Source: Pyrus communis (lineage: Eukaryota > Streptophyta > Magnoliopsida > Rosales > Rosaceae). From it: a stretch of DNA of 64,000 bases. Of this stretch, positions 1 through 10,649 are shown in pieces; the first letter of the stretch is position 1; every line of letters starts with the position of its first letter. The position numbers and the translations under genes are program-made. The stretch is taken from positions 8,238,827-8,302,826 of the forward strand of contig NC_084805.1 of NCBI RefSeq assembly GCF_963583255.1, in the 5' to 3' direction. The notes beneath the pieces are model-generated. The model saw only the letters and a list, made by a program, of their open reading frames with translations. It was not told where the DNA came from and searched no databases.

Positions 1-477
1 TAAATTTCAATTCTCACCGGAATTTGGTGGGGCGCTTTTGGCGCGGTGGGAGAGACGAAAAATAGATGAAAAAAATGGACATACCTAAGAATGATGTCAT
101 CTTGAACCATTGTTTTGGGTCTGGATTCTGTGTAGCGTTTTCCACTTAGGCGAGAGCTTTTCGTGCTGATAACATGCTGTAAAATTGGCGATATGTGTGC
201 AGTGGAACATAAAGTAAATAAGACACAATATTATGAGGTTCGGCAAGTGTGCCTACGTCCTCGGGGCAACAGTAGTACTTTATTTCATTATGTGAAATAA
301 TAGGAGTACAAAAATAACTCTTACTATTTTCTCTCTTTTTTCTATCCCAGCTCACTGATATTTTCTTTTGTATCTCTCTTCTTTCTCTTCTTCCTCTCCT
401 CTCTTCTTTTCTTTTTCTCTCTTTTTTCCTTCCTCCGTATGCTCTCATTCTCTAGTCAAAAGATCACTGTAGCAACA
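1..477 (-). mobile_element. Copia-like LTR with primer-binding region, running off the left edge
   Basis: Read on the minus strand, 477 down to 178 begins TGTTGC and ends TTTTACA, giving a possible 300-bp LTR. Just inside it lies GTTATCAGCACG, a primer-binding-like sequence found in some plant copia elements. The LTR holds a long purine-rich stretch (minus strand, about 345-440) and a block reading CCCCGAGGACGTAGGC, which I recall from copia LTRs. Positions 1-177 would be the untranslated leader, and the coding part would lie outside the window. No second LTR or TSD can be checked, so this is an inference from the termini only. Confidence 0.45.
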
Positions 478-1612
478 TTATTTGCTTTACTAACTTTCTT
501 CATATGAATAATTATATTACAACATAATGGAGATTAGTGACGAACTATTCATGTGGCCCATCTACGTATTACATTACAACATAATGGAGTTTTTTGTAAC
601 TCTATGGCTTTCCTGTTTTTCTCTTTTTATATTTCTCAGCAAACCAATCATAAAAATCTAATGAATCCCCCGAAGAAGTGCATGGAACTTTACCAGTTAC
701 TTATTTTTAAAGAGCAAAAGGTAGAATTCGCACAATCTTCGAGAAATATTGGCTGCTGGAAGATTTCCTAACAAAGGTTTCTTGCAATTTTTGGCAGACG
801 GCGAAAATCAGAATACAACCAATTGAAACTTGAGTTTTGAAAGTTTATTTATGTTATTAAGAAGGTAATAGCAGATTGAAACTCTTACCAACCTTGTCTA
901 AATATGCATTTTCTCCAAATGCCTACTCAATTACTTATTTCCCAAACTAATGAAAATTGAACAGTACCGTAGATTTTTCGTTAAAACTCTCAATAAAAAA
1001 GCTAAAACACCTACAAACCATTTATTTTCCAAAATAGTAAGGGTCAAGGCAAAATAAAAACATTGGGTTTGGGATCATGTGAACTCAATGACCCCAATGT
1101 GGCTCCGCTACCAGCCCCTGTAGGCCCTAACTACTGTCAATTTTATTTTTTTTTTTAAAACAAAATTCTTTTAAAGATTGGTTTATAGGTTGATAAATTT
1201 CAACAACTTGACATATTGTAATTAACTTGCAGAACAATTAATATGTCTATGTATGTATCCTCAATTACTATCAGTTTAAAACACACAAAAATATTCCCTT
1301 CAAATCTAGATCACCTCTTGCCCTAAACCCTAAATCCTAAATATCACCTTCCAAAGTTTTTCTTGGAATGAATACCACTTTTTGAAGGAAATTTCTTTAA
1401 TACTATGTATCATTGAAAGAAAGAAAAAAATGAATGAACGAGATTGATAATGAAATTTGGAGAGAAAAAAAAAAGATTGATAATGAAAAATGTACAAATT
1501 GTAGAAACCAAATTTAACATCTAAGAACACTAGTAGAATGAAACCACACCCATTTTTAAAACAACGTCGCTTGTTTAAAAAAGGGCTGCATGTGAAATAT
1601 CTTATGTCTAGG
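478..1612. other. AT-rich intergenic stretch, nothing identified
   Basis: No splice-supported coding region or repeat boundary was recognised. The small open frames here lack known motifs and have the composition of random AT-rich sequence. Confidence 0.5.
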
Positions 1613-1617
1613 CTTGA

Positions 1618-2280
1618 TGTAAGATCCCACATCGTCCAGGGGTGAGGGTGAGGATCATGTAAGTCCTATATGTATATGCCCATCTCTACCTTGCATGAGG
1701 CCTTTCGGGAGCTCACTGGCTTCGGGTTCCATCAGAACTCCGAAGTTAAGCAAGTTCACGCAAGAGCAATCCCAGGATGGGTGACCCACTTGGAAGTTTT
1801 CGTGTGAGTTCCCAAAAACAAAACCGTGAAGGCGTGGTCGGGGCCCAAAGTGGACAATATCGTGCTACGGTGGAGTCGAGCCCAAGATGTGGTGGGGGCT
1901 CGGGCCGGGATGTGACAATTTGGTATCAGAGCCACTCTCTGGCCGGATGTGTGTTGATGAGAACGTCGGGCCCCTAAGGGGGGTGGATTGTAAGATCTCA
2001 CCATATCACCAAGGCCGGATGTGTGCTGACGAGGACGTCGGACCCCTAAGGGGGGTGGATTGTAAGATCCCATATCACCAAGGGGTGAGGATCCTGTAAG
2101 CCTTATATGTATATTCTCATCTCTACCTAGTACAAGGCCTTTTGGGAGCTCACTGGCTTCGGGTTTTATCAGAACTTCGAAGTTCAGCGAGTTCGCGCGA
2201 GAGTAATCCTAGGATGGAAGATCCACTGAGAAGTTCTTGTGTGAGTTCCCAGAAACAAAACCGTAAGGGCGTGGTCAACA
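1618..2280 (+). mobile_element. Cassandra-type TRIM retrotransposon with 5S rRNA-like LTRs
   Basis: The 5' LTR is 1618-1917 (TGTAAGATCCCACATCG to GATGTGACA). It is followed by TGGTATCAGAGC (1921-1932), the initiator-tRNA-Met primer site. The short non-coding interior ends in a purine tract with GGGGGGTGGAT before the 3' LTR at 2061-2280. The target-site duplication CTTGA is perfect (1613-1617 and 2281-2285). The 3' LTR is only 220 bp, against 300 bp for the 5' LTR, having lost sequence near its 3' end while keeping the terminal ACA. The interior is partly duplicated: a second LTR start (TGTAAGATC) at 1989 is followed by another GGCCGGATGTGTG copy. Cassandra elements are non-coding and rely on proteins from other elements. 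Confidence 0.9.
1698..1813 (+). repeat. 5S rRNA-like segment inside the Cassandra LTR
   Basis: The segment aligns by eye with plant 5S rRNA, including AGAACTCCGAAGTTAAGC and the internal-promoter C box AGGATGGGTGACC (1774-1786). In Cassandra such segments are known to carry RNA polymerase III promoter elements. This is not a functional 5S gene: its ends have diverged and it is embedded in an LTR. The matching segment in the 3' LTR (about 2140-2255) has lost the C box, reading AGGATGGAAGATCC. Confidence 0.85.
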
Positions 2281-2285
2281 CTTGA

Positions 2286-3740
2286 AGTTTTCTATTTCTC
2301 AACTTTCCAAAGCGGACTGTTGTATGCCCTATTCAAGTAAAGAATGTAAAAATGTTAATAAAATTGACCTAATTTATACTATAGTAAACGACCATAATCT
2401 TGCATTTCCACTTATTCGATTGCATGATGTATTATATTGATAGATTGTTAGATTGAAAGAATAATTCGTTCAAGTTTTTGTAAAACTATATTTCCCACCA
2501 TCCAAACAAGTTGTCCCAATTTTGTTTTTTATTCCGCCAGTCCTTTCTGAAATGTGGACCGCCCTTGATATAAATAGTAAAATACGCAAAAATATAAAAT
2601 GAATTTAACTAAAAGATAAACAACCACATGACATGATGTTATTATTTTTTATTTATTAAGAGAAGACAATTAGTAGCAAGCTATAGTTATTCAGCTAGTT
2701 CGGGTTTGAAGGAGGCTATTTGAGAATTTCACTTTATCAGTTGCCGCGATCAAACAAATTCACAGCTTATAAAATATGGAACCGAAGATCTCTTGTTTAT
2801 TCTTTAGAAAGCTGTTGTTTGTACTTTTCTACTGAACAAATTGTCGTGGTTCATGACATGATATATTTGGGTGGAGAATTGGATTGATCCTTTGGCCTGT
2901 ATGAAACAATTTGTATACGTACGTCTTATTTGTTTCCCTTCCCTCTCCCAATATTATATTTTTAGAGTTGTCAGAGGATTATATTTTTTAGTTGGCTAAA
3001 TAACAATTGATTATAAGAATAATTAGAGAATTACTATTGTCAGCCATTGACGGAAGCAGGTCTCCCAGCCCATCAACGTATAAATTTTGAATGATTTCAC
3101 CTACTCAAAATTCACATAAGATGCATCCTACTACTAAAATTCTGGTTTCTGCCACATATTTGTTCATCCACGCAAAAAGAATAAAGAAGTTTGGATATGA
3201 AAAAGTATGCTGACGAATTTGTATTGTTTCAAATCCCTATTCTTATCAAACACAAGAAAAACAAAAAATTTCCTACTTGAACAAAAAATCTTGTAGTTTT
3301 GCCGTCCACTTTGCGTTGGTGGGTAGTAGTTGCTTGCACAACTCAAATAGTTAATGTGAAAGAACATTTAAACTTTCAAATGTGATAAACCAATTTGGTC
3401 TAAAATATCATCTACAAATATGTGTTAGGTCAATTAGTTAATATAGCGTATTTTCGCTTTGCACCAGAGTCGGATCACTCCATATAGACTAAACTAGTTT
3501 AGTCTATAATTGACATAACATGACATGCACGCATGACTATCACAATATGCATAAAAATAGTACAAAAATAGGATCTCCCTCACATTTTTCTTGCTTGTAT
3601 AAAGAAAAAAATGATCATCTTGAGAAAAAAAATCACATTTAATGGCAAAGATGGTGTGCATCTTTTTTCTTTTAAATCATTTTCAATTGTCCCCAACTTC
3701 CCAAATACTACCAAATTCCATGAATTAGTCATCAACTACT
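2286..3740. other. AT-rich intergenic stretch with one perfect 26-bp palindrome
   Basis: No gene or known repeat was recognised. The one notable structure is a perfect inverted repeat at 3483-3508 centred on AAACTAGTTT. Confidence 0.5.
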
Positions 3741-3756
3741 TCCCTTGATCTCTAAT

Positions 3757-3975
3757 GAGGATTTGGATCCCATCCAGATCCAAATTGTGGGGATTCTAGA
3801 GATCGTCACATCTTAACCATTCATCATATATTGTGCAATCAGAAATCATTTTGAAATTTTTATTTAAAAGTAAACACAAATAGTACATAATGAAAACTGA
3901 CCACACAATATTCGATGAACGGTTAGAATATGAGTATCTCTAGAATTCTCACAAAGAGAATCTGAAGAGAATCCT
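3757..3975. mobile_element. MITE, family shared with 59071-59285
   Basis: The ends are imperfect inverted repeats: GAGGATTTGGATCC and GGGGATTCTAGAGATC on the left, against TCTAGAATTCTCACAAAGAG and GAGAATCCTC on the right. The interior (TCATCATATATTGTGC, AAACACAAATAGTA) matches that of the second copy at 59071-59285 in order and spacing. No open frame is present. The superfamily is uncertain because I cannot fix the TSD. Confidence 0.6.
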
Positions 3976-3984
3976 CGTTCCTCC

Positions 3985-4739
3985 GCTGAGACATTGGAAA
4001 AAGTTGCCACCAAATAAAACAGAGCCGAAAGCAATAATACGTTGAGGCTTTTAATGAGGCTTCTTTTGCCTTTTTCTTATTTCATTCAAGTCTTTGGGTC
4101 ACTCAGAGAATAGTGAGACTGTAAAGTGATACACAAATACAGCCTAATCCAGCCCAATGTGGCTTGGCTTCCATTAAAAAATTAAAATGATAGACAAAAA
4201 GATGGTGTTCAAATAGAATATTGTTATATAAAATTCAATGAGGATAAAGGCAATGCCATGAGCACTTGCACATCAACCTCGTAAAATAATTCAATAGGAA
4301 TAGTAAACAAATCTGGCAGATGGAAGACATTATCGGAATTATGCATTGGTTGCAGGAGAGAATTTCTCGTAGGTTAGTTAAGCCAGTTGGCCAGATACCC
4401 GAATTCAATGCATTTTACCCGTAAGACGTAACTACATAGAACGTAATGCCAGATGAAGTACCAATGACTAATAAATGCATAGAAATATGAAGCAATAACG
4501 GCAATTGACAACATAGCATTGAACAATCTATTTACACTGCTAGCCAAGACCCGAAAATTTGTATTAAAACTCCTAAACAACAAAAAAAAGTTCCTAGTCA
4601 TCCTGAAAGTTGGGTACTAAATAGATCTAAATACTTCCACATGAACAAATCAGATCACTACACAAAGAGAACAGAGATTCTTTGATACAGTTTCGACATT
4701 CAAATTTACCAGAAAGGTACCCAGTAATTTCTAGTCGGT
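3985..4739. other. Region downstream of the REM gene, probably including its 3' UTR
   Basis: No coding motif was seen. The part next to 4740 is probably the 3' UTR of the minus-strand REM gene, with several AT-rich possible polyadenylation sites. Confidence 0.35.
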
Positions 4740-7419
4740 TTAGCTGGGGGTGAGTTGTCGCTTTTGAGGCTGGTTCACAAATCCTGCATCTTCAAGAACG
4801 CGAAATACAGTAACTTTCAGCACAATGTCCTTCATCTTGAGAAATTCAAAGACACAAACATCCCCCTCTCCCAGATTGTTATCCATCGTAAACTCATACC
4901 ATCCCTGGCTTAATTTTGCTCTACCTCCTCTATAAAGGCATCGGACTGACCATTGTCTACCATCAGCGGACTGAAGTTTGATGAATCCTGAAACCCCATT
5001 TAAATTCTTTTCGGCAAAGCAGGATGGCAAATACTGCATGAGCAAAAAGTAATGTTAAGCCAAGATGTAACAATCTGAAATCAACAAGCAGAAGCAATGT
5101 ATCACATCATTATTGAAAACTCACCATTATACAACCTCTATATAGGTAGGATGGTCGAAGGACGACCCTGCAGAAAGGATTATCTGGCTCAAATGTTTTG
5201 GCTGCATTGATAGCCCTTTCTCTTTCTTCAGCTGTCACGGTTCTCTTCCTTGCAGATGCACTTTCATAAAACCGAAAGCGGATTTCCACTTCTTTTTCTT
5301 GTTTAGAAGAAGACTCCTGCACATCTGCACTCTCATAGAATTAAAAACGAGGTTCGCAATTCCCATTAACGATATGACAAACAGTATGAGTTCAGAGATC
5401 TTACCAGGATTAACCTTCCGCTTTTTTCTCATAGTCTTCTTTATGCTTCGTGTATCTTCACCTGGACTACGCAATTTGACTTCATCCACTGTCTTTTTAA
5501 GCTCTGTTACATTAAATTGAAGACCATTATCTCGAGTAGATTCATTACCTGCTTGTAGATCATCACCCTTCGACAGATGCAGGTTCCCAGCATCACTCCT
5601 GCTCATGCAATTCTTAGGTTTGGAACCATTAAACAAATTCTGCAGCGATGGAGTACAATTTTTCCCAGGCATCAGTTGATTTGCAGAGTCACCAAAGCGC
5701 TTGTCTCTCAAAGAATCAGTAACAATGGATGTAGGGGAGGAACCCAAGATTTCAACCGAGTCATCATCTTCCATTTCTTCAAAAACTTGATACCGGTAAA
5801 CAGAACCTCCAGTACTACTGAGAGCAGTAGGTTGATAGTTAATCTCAGCAGTTTTCAAATTAAATATATGGACAGTGAAAGACGAACACCCTTCATATCT
5901 GAATGTTAAAAAGTATCCAACACGGATTGAATAATGTTCAATGAACTCCTGCCAAACACCGTGAAACCAAAACTTGTTATCAACCTTCTTTACTCCCACA
6001 TGCCAAACACGACCATCAGGAACAGTGAGCTTAGCAGTGGTAGATAGCTCATTTCTGAATTTCTGGACAAAACTTTCCGGGATCCTCTACAATTACAAAA
6101 TCAAGCAAGGGTTTTAGCTAGAATAAAACACCCACCATGCAAAGTTTCAGGTCCATGAAGGTGATTCTTAAACCAATCAGATAATTATATGAACAAAACT
6201 CACGTTATTTGTATGAAACAAATCTCATGTTTCAGAGGCCTCCCAAAGGCATGAAGCAAGTAAACCACAAATTTTTTCGGAGACAAAAGTGACCAGAAAA
6301 TAAAAGCAGAGGCAACTATTAAGAAGCATATCAATTTTTGATATGAGCCTAAACAATCAGATTGGAGAGACTAGAAATGGAGTAAGAACAACGCTATTAC
6401 CACCATTCGGGAAATGAATTATAATTGTAAAATCCGATAAAAACTTCTTTATTTGCTGAGAATTCATAAATTCAAAGTTGCTAATGCACCGTTGCAACTT
6501 TTACCGATAGTAGAGCACTACAACTCTAATTTTGTTTCTTCAACGAATAGCAGAGATTAAGAAAAATAGTGGAAATCTCAAGCGATTTTTGGTCCTACCT
6601 AAACTATAGTCCAAATAACTTTTATCTAGTTAAACAATTATACGTGCAACGGTGCAAGACTCCCTCTACCTCGACGAAAATTCCTACCAGGAATAAACAA
6701 TCTATCATATATCATCCATTGGTGCCAGAAGATTTTCAAACTTAGAATAACATTCCATCTCCCTAAACGGAGCCAAACCGATATCAAATCTCATGTTTTC
6801 ATTCCAGTAAGAAATAAAGTTAGCATCCATACTGGGCTGGCTTTTGATTATCTTCCTAACATTAGGAATCTGATGAACGAAATTTAAAATTAAAAATAAT
6901 AATAATAATAAATAAAAAATCATAGAAGTCAAATTTCATTTTGAAAAATCTTATTAACCATTGACAATGTAACCAAACAAGTCTATCGGATTTCTATTAG
7001 AACACCCTTTGACGAAAAATTGAAGAAAATATCTAAACAACGTGGAATTACCATACAACCAAACCAAAGTTTCAACCTTTATGTTTTTACCCACCCACCA
7101 AAAAAAACACAACACAAACTGGGAATTTGAAGGGTTTTTTCCTGTCTTAAATGGGTCTGCAAAATCCTCCAGAAACAGAAGAAATAAAACCCAATTTTGC
7201 ATCTGGATTCCACACCCCCAGTTTTCTCAGCACACCAAACAAAGCAAGATTAAAATAACCCAAACATTAATCACTAATCAGCAGTTCAGCACAGAATTAA
7301 GAACAAAAAACCACAATTAAAAGGCTAAATATAAAGAGAGTAAGAGATTGTACCAGCTGCTTAGCTTGGAGAGTAGAGGACACAATCAGCTTGTGAAAAT
7401 AAGGGGTCATCATTTTCAT
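4740..7419 (-). CDS. REM-type B3 domain transcription factor, four exons, 413 aa
   Basis: Exons on the minus strand are 7419-7354, 6086-5405, 5324-5125 and 5033-4740, all with GT/AG introns and an unbroken frame. The predicted protein has 413 residues. A first B3 DNA-binding domain lies at about residues 6-99 (starts [12 protein letters not shown], continues IPESFVQKF and [12 protein letters not shown], ends FTVHIFNL). A serine-rich, acidic linker carries a KKRKV nuclear-localisation motif at about 243-247. A second B3 domain lies at about 300-405 ([31 protein letters not shown]). Two B3 domains with this exon layout are typical of plant REM proteins, which bind DNA in the nucleus. The start was chosen because it places the first B3 strand directly upstream of a donor in the correct phase; a second ATG two codons downstream is equally possible. 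The target genes cannot be inferred. Confidence 0.85.
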
Positions 7420-8427
7420 TTTTTTTTTTTTGGGCTTTGGTCGCAGGAAGGCTTATTTTTTTTTTTTTTTTTTTTTTTTGGGGGCGGGGGGTGGGTTGGT
7501 TTTGCAGGTTTTGGTCAGGAGAAAAGCATTGAAATTGTGTAGATTTTGCAGGGTGAGAGCGACTGCCTGAGGAGTGAGGGAAGGCTGTTGTGTGAATCTG
7601 TGTCCTTTGTTTTCAGATCTGAGTTTTAACCCCTCCACAGAACCTACAGGCCTACACAAAAACACTTCTCCAAAAACAGGTCTTAGGAGTCAAACTCTCG
7701 TTTACCAACAAAAAAACACAAAAATAAAAACAAATAAGCCTCTGTGCAATTACGTATCTAATCTACTCTGCTCTGCTACTTGACCTAAACGTTGAACGAG
7801 TCCAAGCTGGGTCCATGTCCTTCGCCTGCCACAATCCATTTTGTGTACGGGTCGGGTTCCTCACAGCGGGTCGGGTTCCTCACAGCAAATTGAGTCTAAC
7901 CCAACTATCATAAACTCGTCAACTTTCTTGCTTTTCCTTGTTTCCCTTTTTTTTTTTTGGTAAACTTCCTTGTTTCCTTTTTTGTGAACGGAATGCTCCA
8001 GTTAATTAGTACACAATCACATTCCCAAATAAACCCACATTTTACAATGGTGTAAATGAGATTGGTCGTGCGATCCAATACCTTGGTAAGTTTCTGGCAA
8101 GTAGACATTGTGGGACAATGATTTTTCGAGATCGGGGTAAGTGAATCAGAATACAGGTACCTTAGAAGTTCGGTCATGACTCATCAGTTTCGAGTGGAGC
8201 TGGATCAGACGGAGTAGTGGTGCCACCATCATTCTATTCCGTGGCAATAGGCAAAGTCAGAGTGACTTCGTCAATAATGACCATACTTGTTCCGCAAGAT
8301 AAAAAGATCTGATCCAACATGGAATAAGCTAGATCCTCTACATATCTTAGGGTTCCTACAATCTAGAAATTAGCATGCGCTGCAAGTAATCACACTCCTA
8401 AGAGGATGTGACATCTACTTCTCGATA
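7420..8427. other. Upstream region of the REM gene; homopolymer runs and a small tandem repeat
   Basis: It contains poly-T runs at about 7420-7431 and 7459-7479, the second followed by a G-rich run. A 19-bp unit GGGTCGGGTTCCTCACAGC occurs twice head to tail (7849-7867 and 7868-7886). The part nearest 7420 is probably the promoter and 5' UTR of the minus-strand REM gene. No gene was recognised. Confidence 0.5.
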
Positions 8428-8432
8428 TTCTT

Positions 8433-10644
8433 TGACACACCCCGACCGAGATCAGGGCGTGCTGGGCGTCACACGAAGGTGACGTAACCATGTGCACGTG
8501 CGGAAGCTAATAAAGTAGTAATATAAAAAGTACGAATAATTAAAAACTAGCATACAAAGTACTAAAACAAGTGCTAGCGTAAGTGAAACACAAATTCAGA
8601 GCAAGTCTACAGCAGTCCAAAAGAAAAGATGCGACAACAGTACACCCGAAGGTGACCCTACGCTGGTGAGTGTCTGTCAGAAATGCCAGAAAAGCCCTTT
8701 GGGAAACCACCGAAACTGCTAAGCAACTAGAACCTGGAGGGGCGCAAAACAAAAGCGTGAGTGGGCAAAAACAAAGCTTTTCGAAAACCATTTAGTAAAA
8801 TACATTCTAACCCCTCGCCGTAAAACCTGTATACTTCCCAGAAAATAACATATATACGTATGTATAGATATGCCAATCATGCTCAAGGGTATGCCAATCA
8901 TGCTCAAGAATATGCCGTGTCGGAACCTCATAATGAAATGCAAGTGCTCAGGTATAGATCGTAATCATAACATATAATCTGGCAGCCGGAGTCACCTAAC
9001 GTGACCTGTACGGCTGCATATAGAGCTCAAATCTCATACTCAATAACTGAACCTGCCCACGAGTCGGAACCACCTAAAGTGGTCTGTACGACAGGCCTGG
9101 GTGTAATACATATATACGCTCTAGTGCTACGATCACGTGAAGGCTGTGCGAATAATCGCGGGTCACCTACGAGTCGGAACCACCTAAAGTGGTCTGTACG
9201 ACAGGACTGTGCACCTAACTTGGATCCAAGCTGAGCGTGTGGTGCGGGAGGTGAACATCACGTTAAGGACTATGCCCTACTCTGGGCGGGAGCACTAACA
9301 CCGGGGGTGCAGGTTATGAGCTCTCTAAGCATCTCAAACTACTACTGAATGTAAATATGAATAACACTTACCTGGCACTTACCTGTGCGTCCACAGCACC
9401 CAATATGCATATGTATATGTATACCACTACTAATGTATGCAATGATGCATAAACGATAATAATATGGTGCATGGCATAAAACAATTAACCCTTTTCAAAC
9501 AATTTCTGGGAAAATAAATGTATATAGGTATATACGGAAAACCAAAAGCCCACTCACTGGTATGTGGAAGGGTCGTAGCCCCCTACCTCGAGTGACCACG
9601 CTCGTCCTCGGGATACGTATCACCTATATGCGAAACAACTATAAAAACGTCAATTTTAAAGCACATAACCAACTTCTCGTAATAACTTCTCATACATTGC
9701 TCAAATTGGACAAATGAATATACCAACGTGCTTTACACAACCTCAGGATCACACCCATATTTTTAGAAAAAAATTTCTCCGCCGCACGCGCCCCCACGCG
9801 CCGGCCAAGGCACAGCCACACGCACCGGCCACGCGCAGGCACGTGCCTGGCACGCTGACGGCGTCAACTGACGCCGTGAGGAATATTCCGTTAGTTCTAA
9901 CGGATTCCGTCAACGGCGTCAGGAATATTCCGTCGGATTTGACGAAATATTCCGTCTCCTTCTCCGGCGAACCTCCGGCGCCGTCGCCGGTGCCGGAAAA
10001 CTGGGAAATTTTAAAACCGTGTTTTCTCACTCGTTTCTCAACCATTTTTCATGATTCTTGCACCAAAACAACGCCTAGAACTAGTAGAACAACGATATAC
10101 AAGTTTTAAGGGTCAAAAATCACCAGAACTTACCTGTTCAAACTATCCAAAACCGGCCAACTCCGACCACGGTGATCCCGACGTCAAAACTCTTCAAACG
10201 AAGCACTCCGAGGCTCCTTGGGACACCACCAAGCTACCTATGAGCTTCAAATTTCCTAAAACGTTAGTATTTACGTTCGCATGAATAGTACTCAAATCGG
10301 ACCACCTTGAAACGACGTGAAAACGTTAGAGTTCTCACCTGAAAATGGTACGATCGTGCTCCTCTCAACCTCACGAGCTTGAAGGTGTACTTGGTTTCCT
10401 CGATCTGTAAGGGTTTGGTGTAGTTGTGTGTGTGTCCGTACGTTTCCAAAGAGAAGGGAAGGAATGGAGCTCAGGAGAGAGAGACAGGGAAATGGACAGG
10501 GGATAGAGGAGAGTGACAGTGTGTGTGTGTGGCCCAGCACATGCCACACCACACAAAACAACCAATAATGTAACGAAAATGAACTAGGGGCAAAGTAGTC
10601 ATTTCACACGTACGATTTCGATAATTTCGGGACGGGATGTCACA
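8433..10644. mobile_element. Solo LTR, 2.2 kb, with 5-bp TSD
   Basis: It starts TGACACACCCCGACC and ends GGGATGTCACA, flanked by TTCTT on both sides (8428-8432 and 10645-10649). Its start is not repeated at its end and it has no coding domain, so it is best read as a solo LTR left by recombination between the two LTRs of a longer element. It has an internal 35-bp direct repeat (9061-9095 and 9171-9205, both beginning GAGTCGGAACCACC) and a short GT run near 10519-10532. The GC-rich open frames at about 9714-10109 have no known domain. It lies inside the copia relic on its right. Confidence 0.75.
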
Positions 10645-10649
10645 TTCTT

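Noticed and set aside
1698..1813. A functional 5S rRNA gene
   Set aside because: The match covers the internal region only, is diverged at both ends, and is framed by LTR termini, primer site and TSD.
1756..2099. Open frames on both strands over the Cassandra element (and likewise at 16322-17367)
   Set aside because: They follow the 5S-like and LTR sequence in arbitrary frames and repeat with each LTR. Cassandra is non-coding.
7042..7320. 92-codon plus-strand frame
   Set aside because: It is in the first intron of the minus-strand REM gene and has no known motif.
9714..10109. 131-codon open frame in GC-rich sequence
   Set aside because: It lies wholly inside the solo LTR, has an overlapping antisense frame of similar length and shows no domain.
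10292..10565. Overlapping small frames on the minus strand
   Set aside because: They arise from GT/CA-rich simple sequence in the LTR.
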